Shown one piece after another: positions 8,152-16,242 of a stretch of DNA of 33,196 nt. The position numbers were made by a program, and so were the translations under genes. The notes under the pieces are model-generated. The model saw nothing but the letters and a program-made list of their open reading frames with translations. It was not told the origin of the DNA and made no database searches. Source of the stretch: Atopobacter phocae ATCC BAA-285 (GTDB taxonomy: Bacteria > Bacillota > Bacilli > Lactobacillales > Aerococcaceae); the NCBI RefSeq assembly GCF_000526675.1, contig NZ_JAGN01000016.1, positions 1-33,196 on the forward strand. The letters run 5' to 3'. Each line of letters opens with the position of its first letter. Within the stretch, counting starts at the first letter, position 1.

Positions 8152-8239
8152 AATTAGTAAGAATTAGTCCAATTACGATAAAAAGTATGTTCAAGCATGC
8201 ATACTATAAAGTTAGAAGTCAAATGATAAAGGAGTTTAT

Positions 8240-8971
8240 ATGTTAAAAATATCGAATTGGTCTGCGGATGCAGCAGATGGAACGAGTGTAGTGAAAGACG
8301 TATCGATTGAGATACCACGTAGTAGTACGCTCGTCTTAATGGGAGTGACAGGTGCGGGGAAATCGACGTTACTACTCAGTTTGTCCGGATTAATTCCAAA
8401 GCAAACAGGAACAGTGACGCCTAAAATTTATCCTCACGATATTGGTTTTTTATTTCAGTCGTCCAGTTTATTTCCGTGGATGACCGCTGAAGAAAATATT
8501 CAATTGGGATTTCATAAACAATTTTTAGGGCGTGAAGAAGTAGAACGTCAGCTAAGACAAGTAATTGACGCGTTGAAATTAGGTGAATTAATTCATCGTT
8601 ATCCCTATCAATTAAGTTTAGGTGAAGCGCAGCGAGTAGCACTTGCTCGAATTATGGCAAAACATCCACCATATTTATTTTTGGATGAGCCTACTGGACG
8701 TTTGGATATTGAAACAAAGCAAATGATGTGGCACCAATTAGAAAATATGAAAAAAAATAATCAGGTGACGACCATTTTAGTTACGCATGATATCGAAGAA
8801 GCGGTGCGATTAGGTGATCGTATAATGGTTATGTCAGATGGGCGCATCACATCAGATGATGTTAATCCGTTGAGTTTAGATGAACGTAAAAATGAAACGA
8901 ATGCCAATCATCAAGCATTTTACCAACAAATTGAAACCATTTTAAAACAAGCTAGTGAGGTGATGGAATGA
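8240..8971 (+). CDS. ABC transporter ATPase, nitrate/sulfonate/taurine (SsuB/TauB) type
   Basis: A 243-residue nucleotide-binding subunit. Walker A is GVTGAGKST (about residues 35-43), the Q-loop lies in FLFQSSSLFPWMT, Walker B and catalytic Glu in YLFLDEPTGRLD, and the H-loop in LVTHDIEEA. The signature is LSLGEAQ instead of LSGGQ, an unusual but conservative change. It would power the permease encoded next; the start and stop overlap (ATGA) implies translational coupling. Substrate is unknown: SsuB-type importers carry sulfonates, nitrate, thiamine precursors and similar small molecules. A good ribosome site (AAAGGAG) precedes the ATG. Confidence 0.88.
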   Translation: MLKISNWSADAADGTSVVKDVSIEIPRSSTLVLMGVTGAGKSTLLLSLSGLIPKQTGTVTPKIYPHDIGFLFQSSSLFPWMTAEENIQLGFHKQFLGREEVERQLRQVIDALKLGELIHRYPYQLSLGEAQRVALARIMAKHPPYLFLDEPTGRLDIETKQMMWHQLENMKKNNQVTTILVTHDIEEAVRLGDRIMVMSDGRITSDDVNPLSLDERKNETNANHQAFYQQIETILKQASEVME

Positions 8972-9717
8972 CGATTAAACGTATTCGATATGGCGTGTTT
9001 GTTCTATTTTTATTATGGGTGTTAGCGTCTTATTTAATATCTAATCAACAAATCCCAACCCCTATCATGGTGGGCGCATTTATTATGAGCCATCCGATTA
9101 TATGGCGTCACTTCTATTATAGTTTGTTGCGATTAGCAGCTGTGAGTGTCTTGTCATATGGTGTCGGCAGTTTATTAGGATTATGGATGGCCACCAGTTA
9201 CCGGGCGCGCCGTTATATATTACCGATTGTTCAAATATTGTATAATTTGCCGCGTATTGTATTCTTTCCCATTTTTTACTGGACCATTCATCATCCGAAT
9301 CTAAGTCAAATTTTACTTTTAGCTTTTGTGACAGCCTTTTATATTGCCATTCCAATTTATGAAAGTTTAGTAGCTTTGCCGAAACAATACATTTGGATTG
9401 CACGATCGTTAGATTTTTCAACGGGTATGTGGGTTCGAGAAGTGGCTTTCCCAGCTGTTTTACCTCGTCTCATTTTAGTAGCACAAGAAATGTTCAGCTT
9501 AGTGTTAACTTTATTATTGATAACAGAGCAATTTCAAACAACATTTGGTATTGGTAAATATCTCATTCATCAATTTGTCACTGAACAGTATGCTGGGGTA
9601 TACGCAACCATGTTATTTATTATTTTAATTAACGTTGTTGCTTCGCTCTTTTTTGAATGGTTAAAAAGAAGAAACAAAATCTGGCTAAAACCGCTTAATC
9701 CTTTTAATCAATTTTAA
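8968..9717 (+). CDS. ABC transporter permease, SsuC/TauC type
   Basis: A 249-residue inner-membrane subunit with about six hydrophobic helices. The EAA-type coupling loop is visible as IARSLDFSTGMWVREVAFPAVLP, which contacts the ATPase. It overlaps the ATPase gene by 4 bases. No substrate-binding lipoprotein gene lies on either side, which such importers require, so it must be encoded elsewhere or be missing. The nearest downstream gene is a manganese-type regulator on the same strand, separated by about 80 bases and its own -10, so shared function is not implied. Confidence 0.85.
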   Translation: MTIKRIRYGVFVLFLLWVLASYLISNQQIPTPIMVGAFIMSHPIIWRHFYYSLLRLAAVSVLSYGVGSLLGLWMATSYRARRYILPIVQILYNLPRIVFFPIFYWTIHHPNLSQILLLAFVTAFYIAIPIYESLVALPKQYIWIARSLDFSTGMWVREVAFPAVLPRLILVAQEMFSLVLTLLLITEQFQTTFGIGKYLIHQFVTEQYAGVYATMLFIILINVVASLFFEWLKRRNKIWLKPLNPFNQF

Positions 9718-9743
9718 AAATAAGAAGTGAGCCATTGAAATTA

Positions 9744-9752
9744 TGGTATAAT
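9744..9752 (+). promoter_or_regulatory. Extended -10 promoter before the DtxR-family gene
   Basis: TGGTATAAT is a TG-extended -10 about 45 bases before the start codon. A -35 match is poor, which is common for extended -10 promoters. Confidence 0.55.
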
Positions 9753-9796
9753 GTTTCTAAACAATTGGTTAAGAGATGAATGAGAGGAGCCATTAT

Positions 9797-10465
9797 ATGA
9801 CACCTAATAAAGAAGATTATTTAAAAGTGATCATGGAATTAAGTGATGTTCACCCGAAAGTGACGAATAAATTATTAGCAGAAACTCTACAAATTTCGCC
9901 ACCAGGTGTAACAGATATGATGAATAAATTAATAAAAAGTGATTTTGCGAAAAAAGCAGGCAAAACGGGCTATGTATTGACTCAATCCGGGCTAGAAATT
10001 GCTAGTGAATTGATTCGTAAACACCGCTTACTCGAAGTGTTCTTAGTGAATACATTAGACTTTAAATTAAATGAAGTGCATAAAGAGGCAGAAATTTTAG
10101 AACATGCGGTCAGTGATTTATTTATTGAACGATTGGACAATTTTTTAAATCATCCTGTAGAATGTCCTCACGGTGGAATCATTCCGAATAAAGGTGAGAT
10201 TTATGAAGCCGAATTATACGAACCATTGGGTGATTTACAAGTAGGTGAACGCATGCTCGTTCGTCGTTTCTTAGATGAATCGGAATTACTTCAAATTATG
10301 GTAGATAAACATATCCAATTAAAACACGTGTATGAAGTTTTAGCGAAAGACACAGAAGGTATCACGATTTCGTTAGCAGATCAAAATGAACCAATTCAAT
10401 TGTCTTACTTAGCTGCGCATCATATTTTTGGGCAAAAAGAGTTAGTGGCGAATTCAGAAAAATAA
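9797..10465 (+). CDS. Manganese-responsive DtxR-family repressor (ScaR/SloR/MntR type)
   Basis: 222 residues: an N-terminal winged helix (about 1-60), a dimerisation and metal domain, and a C-terminal SH3-like (FeoA) domain. With the start at 9797 the metal ligands known from ScaR/SloR fall at the same numbers: Asp7, Glu80, Glu99, Glu102, His103, Cys123, His125 and Asp160. This supports both the start (which also follows GAGAGGAGC) and manganese sensing. Such proteins repress manganese importers when metal is plentiful; no mntABC or mntH-type gene is in the window, so its targets lie elsewhere. It is followed after 21 bases by mtnN and probably shares its transcript. Confidence 0.92.
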   Translation: MTPNKEDYLKVIMELSDVHPKVTNKLLAETLQISPPGVTDMMNKLIKSDFAKKAGKTGYVLTQSGLEIASELIRKHRLLEVFLVNTLDFKLNEVHKEAEILEHAVSDLFIERLDNFLNHPVECPHGGIIPNKGEIYEAELYEPLGDLQVGERMLVRRFLDESELLQIMVDKHIQLKHVYEVLAKDTEGITISLADQNEPIQLSYLAAHHIFGQKELVANSEK

Positions 10466-10486
10466 GAAAGAAGGAATAGACGACTT

Positions 10487-11209
10487 ATGGCTAATCAATT
10501 AAAAATTGGAATTATCGCCGCAATGGCACAAGAAATTAAAATTTTAAAAGAAGTGATTACCGAAGAACATACTGAAACGATTTTAGGATTTAATTTTATT
10601 AAGGGAACTATTCATGGAGTAGAAGTTGTCCTCGTTGAATCAGGAATTGGTAAAGTAATGGCAGCGATGGTTGCAACAATATTAATTGAACGTTTTGAAG
10701 TGTCAGCGCTCATTAATACGGGATCAGCAGGTGGAGTGAATGCGAAACTTAGTGTCGGAGATTTAGTATTAAGTAATCGCTTAGTATATAGTGATGTGGA
10801 TGTAACTGGTTTTAATTATGATTACGGACAATTGCCACAAATGCCAACTTATTATACAGCCGACGATCGTTTATTAGCTTCTTTTGAGGCAGCTGGAATG
10901 ATTCACGATAAACAAGTTCATACAGGATTAATTGCAACAGCCGATTCGTTTATTAATCAACCGCACTTGTTAAATCGTATTTTAGACCACTTCCCTGAAA
11001 CATTGGCGACAGAAATGGAAGGCGCTGCAATTGCGCAAGTCGCTCATGTGACGGAGACGCCATGTATTGTAATTCGTGCGATTTCTGATGTTGCTGGAAA
11101 AGAAGAAACGGCCACCACGTTCGATCAATTTATCATCGAAGCAGGTCGCCGTTCAGCTGAATTAGTCATTGAAGGGTTAAAGAATATTCAAACAAATTGG
11201 AGCATTTAA
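10487..11209 (+). CDS. mtnN: 5'-methylthioadenosine/S-adenosylhomocysteine nucleosidase
   Basis: 240 residues, slightly longer than the usual 230. It cleaves adenine from MTA and SAH, giving S-ribosylhomocysteine for the LuxS route and relieving inhibition of methyltransferases. Glu16 (AAMAQE), the MEGAA substrate loop and the catalytic Asp in ISDVAG are present. It is cytosolic. It follows the regulator gene closely. Its stop codon (11207-11209) directly abuts the stop codon of the convergent thiolase gene (11210-11212) with no intergenic base. Confidence 0.95.
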   Translation: MANQLKIGIIAAMAQEIKILKEVITEEHTETILGFNFIKGTIHGVEVVLVESGIGKVMAAMVATILIERFEVSALINTGSAGGVNAKLSVGDLVLSNRLVYSDVDVTGFNYDYGQLPQMPTYYTADDRLLASFEAAGMIHDKQVHTGLIATADSFINQPHLLNRILDHFPETLATEMEGAAIAQVAHVTETPCIVIRAISDVAGKEETATTFDQFIIEAGRRSAELVIEGLKNIQTNWSI

Positions 11210-12385
11210 TTATTGAGGTGCTTTGATAACTAAGGCTAAACCTTGTCCGCCACCAACACATAAACTAGCGACACCATGTTGTTGGTGGTTGCGAGCCATG
11301 CCGTGTAATAAAGTGACGAGAATTCGTGCGCCACTTGCACCAATGGGGTGACCAAGTGCAATTGCACCGCCATCTGGATTAACTTTTTCTTCGGGCAAGT
11401 CAAGTGCTTTAATGACCGCAACACTTTGGCTAGCAAAGGCTTCATTAATTTCATAGCGATCAATTTGCTGAGTCGATAACTCAGCTTTTTTTAATGCGTT
11501 TTGAATCGCCAAAATTGGTGAAATGCCCATATAGTTAGGGTCAACTCCAACTTCTGAGAAAGCAACAAACTGTCCTAAAATAGGTAAGTTAACTGCGCGA
11601 GCCGTTTCTTCGCGCATCATTAATACCGCACTGGCACCATCATTAATACCGCTTGAATTACCTGCAGTGACTGAACCATCGGATTGAAAGGCGGGACGCA
11701 ATTTTTCCAAACCGGCTAGTGTCGAGTTGAAACGTGGATGTTCGTCTTGATCGATAACAATCGTTCCTTGACGGGATGGATAATGAACTGGTGTAATTTC
11801 TTCAACGAAGCGTCCGGCTTCAATGGCTTCTTGAGCCCGCAATTGACTTTGTAAAGCAAATTGATCTTGGGCGGTTCGATCGACACCATAATCTGATGCT
11901 ACATATTCTGCTGTTATGCCCATCGCTTCATGAGAAAATGCATCACTCAAACCGTCGCGCTCAATTGAATCAATGAGTGTATTCGCTCCATAAGGCTTCG
12001 GTTGACGTTCCATATAGCGAGGTGCTTGGGACATACTTTCCACTCCACCTGCAATAATGATGTCACTCTCGTTTAAGGCTAACGCTTGGTACGCTAGATG
12101 AATGGCTTTTAAGCCGGAACCACATACTTCATTGACAGTAAAAGCAGTTGTTCCAAAGGGCATATTAGTATTTAGCGCAATTTGTCTCGCAATATTTTGT
12201 CCCGAATTGGCTTGTAATACTTGACCAAAAATCACTTGATCGATTTGTTCAGGTTTAATTTGGGTAGTCTTTAATAAATCGTCGACAACTTGTTGAGCCA
12301 ATGATTGAGGTGTAACTGATTGAAGTTTTCCGTAAAAACGTCCAATGGGAGTACGTTTTGCGGCAACGAATACAATATTTGACAT
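11210..12385 (-). CDS. Acetyl-CoA C-acetyltransferase (thiolase)
   Basis: 391 residues, the normal length of a biosynthetic thiolase. The acyl-enzyme cysteine lies in NEVCGSGLKA, the histidine in ALGHPIGASGAR and the second cysteine in CVGGGQG. It condenses two acetyl-CoA to acetoacetyl-CoA, the substrate of the HMG-CoA synthase encoded divergently next to it. It is a single-domain protein, unlike the fused thiolase/HMG-CoA reductase (MvaE) of enterococci; the reductase is not in the window. Ribosome site AGGAGGG precedes the ATG at 12385. It ends tail-to-tail with mtnN without a terminator between. Confidence 0.93.
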   Translation of the reverse strand: MSNIVFVAAKRTPIGRFYGKLQSVTPQSLAQQVVDDLLKTTQIKPEQIDQVIFGQVLQANSGQNIARQIALNTNMPFGTTAFTVNEVCGSGLKAIHLAYQALALNESDIIIAGGVESMSQAPRYMERQPKPYGANTLIDSIERDGLSDAFSHEAMGITAEYVASDYGVDRTAQDQFALQSQLRAQEAIEAGRFVEEITPVHYPSRQGTIVIDQDEHPRFNSTLAGLEKLRPAFQSDGSVTAGNSSGINDGASAVLMMREETARAVNLPILGQFVAFSEVGVDPNYMGISPILAIQNALKKAELSTQQIDRYEINEAFASQSVAVIKALDLPEEKVNPDGGAIALGHPIGASGARILVTLLHGMARNHQQHGVASLCVGGGQGLALVIKAPQ

Positions 12386-12494
12386 ATAAATCCCTCCTCA
12401 CATGATATGTTCTTTATTTTACACAAATTTTGATGAAATATCGGTGAAAAAGCATCAAATCGATTTTAATTTTTCTTTAAGGTGAGTTCTTGAG

Positions 12495-12524
12495 GTGACA
12501 AGGGTTTATGAATTAGTGTATATT
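12495..12524 (+). promoter_or_regulatory. Candidate promoter of mvaS
   Basis: GTGACA (12495-12500), an 18-base spacer, and TATATT (12519-12524). It lies 58 bases before the chosen mvaS start in the gap between divergent genes. Confidence 0.5.
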
Positions 12525-12582
12525 CGAATGGAGAAGAAGGTAACGTGTCAAAGTTTCAATAATAATGAAAGTAGGTCGAAAC

Positions 12583-13767
12583 ATGAAAATAGGAATTGAT
12601 CAAATGGCCGCATATGTTCCGCATTTTGCGCTCCCAATGACAACATTGGCTGAAGCACGTCAAATTGATCCAATGAAATTTAAGTTAGGAATAGGGCAAG
12701 ATGTGATGGCCGTGCAGCCTGTTACTGAAGACAGCGTAACCATGGCGGCAAATGCAGTCCAACGCTTGTTTGACCATGCGACGGATGAAGATATGAAGCG
12801 CTTGAGTCGAATTCGGACAGTAGTTTTTGCGACGGAATCAGGGGTCGATCATTCAAAAGCAGGGGGCGTCTTTTTAGCCGATTTATTTAATTTTGAACGG
12901 AACACACGCTTTGTTGAAATGAAGCAAGCGTGTTATAGTGCGACAGCTGGTTTACAGTTTGCTTATGGGGAAGTCTTACGGCACCCTAACGAGAGTGTAT
13001 TAGTGATTGCGAGTGATAGTGCTAAGTACGGTTTAAATACGCCGGGCGAACCGACGCAAGGAGCAGGAAGCATCGCCATGTTAGTTACAGCAGAACCTCG
13101 GATTGCGGCACTTTCCAATGAACGGGCTGTATATTCGGAAAATATCCCTGATTTTTGGCGTCCATTAGCGGATAAATATCCACGAGTAGATGGCAAATTT
13201 TCAAATGAAGCATATATTAAATTTTTTAATCAAGTAACGTCACAATATTTTATGGACCAACAAGTTAATTGGGGAGATTTTGCAGCAATTTGTACGCACA
13301 TTCCTTACACAAAAATGGGTAAAAAAGCTTTATTACAAGCATTAAACGGTGAAAATGAAGAGGTTCAAAGTCGCTTAATGACACAGTTTGAACACTCGAC
13401 ACAATGGAGTCGTTTAGTGGGGAATTTGTATACAGGCTCTCTTTATTTAGGTTTCTTCAGTTTATTGAGTCATTCACCAGAGCTGAAAGTAGGCGATCGA
13501 GTGGGCATGTTCAGTTATGGCTCAGGTGCGGTGGCTGAATTTTATACGTTAGAATTAATGCCAAATTATAGCAAGCACATTCATAAAGAAGATTTTGAGC
13601 GTTCGTTACAGTCGCGTTACATGCTTACTATCGATGAATATGAACAAATATTTAATGAGGAAATACCTAGTGGTGAAGGGGATTATGAAGTTATTTCAGC
13701 GTTCCATAATCCAGCCCATATTCAAATTGTCGGCGTCACTAATCATCACCGTATGTATAAAAAGTAA
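12583..13767 (+). CDS. mvaS: Hydroxymethylglutaryl-CoA synthase
   Basis: 394 residues. It joins acetyl-CoA to acetoacetyl-CoA to form HMG-CoA, the second step of the mevalonate route to isopentenyl diphosphate. Catalytic residues are visible: Glu85 (FATESG), the nucleophile Cys117 (QACYSATAGL) and a histidine in THIPYTKMGKK. The start is taken at the second in-frame ATG, since family members begin MxIGI and the first ATG (12565) has no ribosome site; the site before the second is itself weak. The pairing with a thiolase gene fits pathway logic. Confidence 0.95.
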   Translation: MKIGIDQMAAYVPHFALPMTTLAEARQIDPMKFKLGIGQDVMAVQPVTEDSVTMAANAVQRLFDHATDEDMKRLSRIRTVVFATESGVDHSKAGGVFLADLFNFERNTRFVEMKQACYSATAGLQFAYGEVLRHPNESVLVIASDSAKYGLNTPGEPTQGAGSIAMLVTAEPRIAALSNERAVYSENIPDFWRPLADKYPRVDGKFSNEAYIKFFNQVTSQYFMDQQVNWGDFAAICTHIPYTKMGKKALLQALNGENEEVQSRLMTQFEHSTQWSRLVGNLYTGSLYLGFFSLLSHSPELKVGDRVGMFSYGSGAVAEFYTLELMPNYSKHIHKEDFERSLQSRYMLTIDEYEQIFNEEIPSGEGDYEVISAFHNPAHIQIVGVTNHHRMYKK

Positions 13768-13794
13768 TCAAAATACAATAGTCTCTCTCGTTTG

Positions 13795-13820
13795 TTACGA
13801 ACGATTACGGGAACGTTACT
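13795..13820 (+). repeat. Three short direct repeats before the LysM-3D gene
   Basis: TTACG at 13795, TTACG at 13805 and TTACT at 13816, the first two followed by (GG)AACG. The 10- and 11-base spacing is about one helical turn, as for tandem sites of a response regulator. The sequence is not a clear WalR box. Confidence 0.3.
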
Positions 13821-13905
13821 AACAATTTAGAACTTCATGAAAACAACCGACTCGCTTTCGAAGTATGATACGATTCATCTCGTACTGAAGAAAGGGAGTT
13901 TTTTT

Positions 13906-14709
13906 ATGTTTAAAATAAATAAACAATATACATTATTACTAGCAAGTGCGGTGAGCGGTTTACTCGTTTACGGTGCACAACAAGTTAACGCATCAGAGTG
14001 GATCGCACGGTCACCAGAAGCGATTGCTGCTGAGGTAAAAGTAGGACCTAACGAAACAAAAGAATACACTATTGTATGGGGCGATACGCTATCAGCAATT
14101 TCAAGCGCTACAGGTGTGAGTGTGGATCAATTAATGGCCATTAACACGTTAGAAAACCGTGATTTAATTTATCCAGGTACAACTATTCAAGTAGCTGAAA
14201 CAGATCAAATTGTAACGATAACTGAAGTGGATCAAACGCCTAAAGCGTTTGATGTAAGTGGTAAAGAAGCAAAAGAAGTTGATTTACCAAACGAACAAGC
14301 AAAAGCAAAAGAAAAAGAAGCCGAAACGAAGAAAAAAGAAACAGTGGACAAAAAAGAAATAGTCGAACAACCAGCACCTAAAGAGCCGGTAGAGGAGCCG
14401 GTTCAAGAACCAGCGCGTCCAAGTGGGCGTACACTAACTGTTGAAGCAACTGCTTACAGTCGTAACGAACCAGGGTTATCCAACTTTACCGCTAATGGAA
14501 CGGATTTAAGTGTTAATCCACGTGTCATTGCGGTTGATCCGAATGTTATTCCTTTAGGAAGTACAGTTTATATTCAAGGATACGGTACATATACTGCTGC
14601 AGATACAGGTGGTGCAATTATTGGGAATCGGATTGATGTGCACTTTGAGAATGTCAACGATACGTACACATTTGGTCGTCAAACGTTAACGCTAACAATT
14701 GTCGAATAA
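13906..14709 (+). CDS. Secreted cell-wall protein with LysM and 3D domains
   Basis: 267 residues. A signal peptide covers about residues 1-30 (cleavage near VNAS). One LysM domain (about 54-97, YTIVWGDTLSAISSATGVS) should bind peptidoglycan. A charged linker rich in Lys, Glu and Pro follows, then a C-terminal 3D domain (about 180-267) with the features IPLGS and ADTGGAIIGNRIDVHF, whose aspartates name the fold. Such proteins are secreted muralytic or resuscitation-promoting-factor-like wall hydrolases, acting like MltA. The ATG at 13906 follows AAAGGGAG; an upstream in-frame ATG would spoil the signal peptide. Confidence 0.9.
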   Translation: MFKINKQYTLLLASAVSGLLVYGAQQVNASEWIARSPEAIAAEVKVGPNETKEYTIVWGDTLSAISSATGVSVDQLMAINTLENRDLIYPGTTIQVAETDQIVTITEVDQTPKAFDVSGKEAKEVDLPNEQAKAKEKEAETKKKETVDKKEIVEQPAPKEPVEEPVQEPARPSGRTLTVEATAYSRNEPGLSNFTANGTDLSVNPRVIAVDPNVIPLGSTVYIQGYGTYTAADTGGAIIGNRIDVHFENVNDTYTFGRQTLTLTIVE

Positions 14710-14760
14710 TGACTTTTGCACTATAATAAATCTGTAAGAACTCAAGTGAAGTCGTTTCAT

Positions 14761-14789
14761 TTGATTAGAATCATTCTAAATGGTAGCAT
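14761..14789 (+). promoter_or_regulatory. PerR-type operator inside the dps promoter
   Basis: TTAGAATCATTCTAA at 14765-14779 is a perfect 7-1-7 dyad of the PerR/Fur box type (consensus TTATAATNATTATAA). It overlaps TTGATT (14761-14766) and lies before TGGTAGCAT (14781-14789), a TG-extended -10 at 17-base spacing, so bound PerR would block the promoter. A second promoter can be drawn upstream at 14699-14727 (TTGTCG, 17 bases, TATAAT), overlapping the end of the LysM-3D gene. Confidence 0.8.
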
Positions 14790-14816
14790 AAAGGTAGAAA
14801 TGAGGAGGAGATATTT

Positions 14817-15275
14817 ATGACACAAGAAAAATTATTTGATTTAATGCGTAAGACGGAATCATCATTTGCGGTGTTTTACATTAAATTACATCAACATCAT
14901 TTTTATGTGAAAGGTCCAAACTTCTTAGCATTACATGAAGCCTTTGAAACATTATACGATGAAGTAACTGCTCATTACGATGAAATTGCTGAACGTTTAA
15001 TGATGTTAGACGGTAAGCCTTACGGTATGATGGCTAAATATTTAGAAGAATCAATTATTTCAGAAGCTCCTTATGTAGAAAAATCAGACAAAGAAATGTT
15101 ACGTGAAATTGTAGAAGACTTACGTCTATTTACTAAACATTTCGAAGAAGCGATTGAATTAAGTGGAGAATTAGGTGACTCTGTAACAGAGGACTTATAC
15201 ATTGGCTACAAAACATCCTTCGATAAACACATCTGGATGTATCAAGCTCGTCTAGGACTAGACGCAACTGAATAA
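14817..15275 (+). CDS. dps: Dps-family ferritin-like protein
   Basis: 152 residues. It should form a 12-subunit shell that oxidises and stores iron using hydrogen peroxide and so protects DNA. The inter-subunit ferroxidase ligands are all present: His28, His40, Asp55 and Glu59 in the pattern LHxxHFYVKG, ALHEAFE and YDEIAER; the usual tryptophan after His28 is a phenylalanine. No basic N-terminal tail is present, so DNA binding is uncertain. A GAGGAGGA-type ribosome site precedes the ATG, and the PerR-type box upstream fits peroxide induction. Confidence 0.95.
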   Translation: MTQEKLFDLMRKTESSFAVFYIKLHQHHFYVKGPNFLALHEAFETLYDEVTAHYDEIAERLMMLDGKPYGMMAKYLEESIISEAPYVEKSDKEMLREIVEDLRLFTKHFEEAIELSGELGDSVTEDLYIGYKTSFDKHIWMYQARLGLDATE

Positions 15276-15289
15276 TTAATTAACGAATT

Positions 15290-15323
15290 AAAAGACGCCC
15301 CGTTTATTGTGGGCGTCTTTTTT
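15290..15323 (+). terminator. Terminator after dps
   Basis: AAAAGACGCCC, a loop of 10 bases, GGGCGTCTTTTTT. Strong stem and T-run on the plus strand; it lies just before the stop of the convergent gene at 15327. Confidence 0.92.
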
Positions 15324-15326
15324 GAT

Positions 15327-16094
15327 TTAAAAACAAGGAGTGATCAAATGCCAATTTAATTCAGCTGAAGTGGGTGGGGGACAGTTGATTAAATATGAGA
15401 GAAAGGCGTTGTCTTTTTTGAGTTGATGGAATAAGTCGTGTGATTTATTCCATCGCCTCTCATTATTTAATGTGGATTTATTGGATTTTAGAGGTGTGAT
15501 AAGGTGTCGACCGATCAAGTCATTAATAAAATAATGTACCATGAAATCACTCGGTTGGTCAAAATAGGTTATCGCTGTTTTAAGTAAAAGTGGTACAGAT
15601 GACGTCTCATAAGAAGAAGCGCTATTTAAGTATTGACGAATTAAATAAGCATAATAAAATTCAATGGGTTCCCAATTGATTGGTAAAATAACCCAAGTGG
15701 TATGGGGGCCTTCATACATAATCGGACAAGTGATCGCTTGATTCATAAAGATGACTTTATGATGAAGAATCGAAGGACGATTGTTCATCAACGCTTGATG
15801 CATTCGTGCTGTTTGTTGCTCTAAATCGTACCACTGTGTACTCGTCATTGATAAAGGTAAAATCATTGACGATAAGGCTTGATTCGTATAAGTATCGAGC
15901 CAATGAGTGTAGGAAATGATTGGTTGATTATCGTTAGTCATTGGAAGTCGTTGTAAAACATGCAGCAACATTTGACTTAAAGGTTGATACATTTGACGAA
16001 TCGAGTAATCCGACAAAGGGACGATTTGATGTTTGACTTGAAAAAGGTATTCTTCCCAATGCCAAATGGTCTTAAAATCATAAGTAGATAACAT
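15327..16094 (-). CDS. Unrecognised cytosolic protein (255 residues)
   Basis: The start at 16094 follows AAGGAGGT, a strong ribosome site; an upstream ATG 16 codons earlier has none. The protein has no signal peptide and no clear membrane helix. It is rich in Tyr, Trp, His and Ser/Thr, with stretches such as IWHWEEYLFQVKH, TTWVILPINWEPIEF and FMVHYFINDLIGRHL, and ends in a Pro-rich, basic tail. It looks mainly helical. No known family or catalytic motif was recognised. It lies between dps and glmS on the opposite strand and seems to be a single-gene unit. Confidence 0.7.
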   Translation of the reverse strand: MLSTYDFKTIWHWEEYLFQVKHQIVPLSDYSIRQMYQPLSQMLLHVLQRLPMTNDNQPIISYTHWLDTYTNQALSSMILPLSMTSTQWYDLEQQTARMHQALMNNRPSILHHKVIFMNQAITCPIMYEGPHTTWVILPINWEPIEFYYAYLIRQYLNSASSYETSSVPLLLKTAITYFDQPSDFMVHYFINDLIGRHLITPLKSNKSTLNNERRWNKSHDLFHQLKKDNAFLSYLINCPPPTSAELNWHLITPCF

Positions 16095-16242
16095 AGCAAC
16101 CTCCTTGAAATAACTTGAAAGTAATTTCAAAATATAATGCATATACTTACTATATTATACAAAACGCTATTTTTATCAAGCGATTTCATTGTTTGTTTAA
16201 TCAGCTTTTTATACGATTAATAGTCTTTTGAAAAAGGGGGTA

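Noticed and set aside
9098-9421. 107-codon open frame on the minus strand inside the permease gene
   Set aside because: Antisense shadow of a membrane protein; no ribosome site and no family.
13768-13905. c-di-AMP (ydaO-type) riboswitch before the LysM-3D gene
   Set aside because: Such riboswitches often precede wall-hydrolase genes, but the leader here is too short and lacks the conserved blocks.
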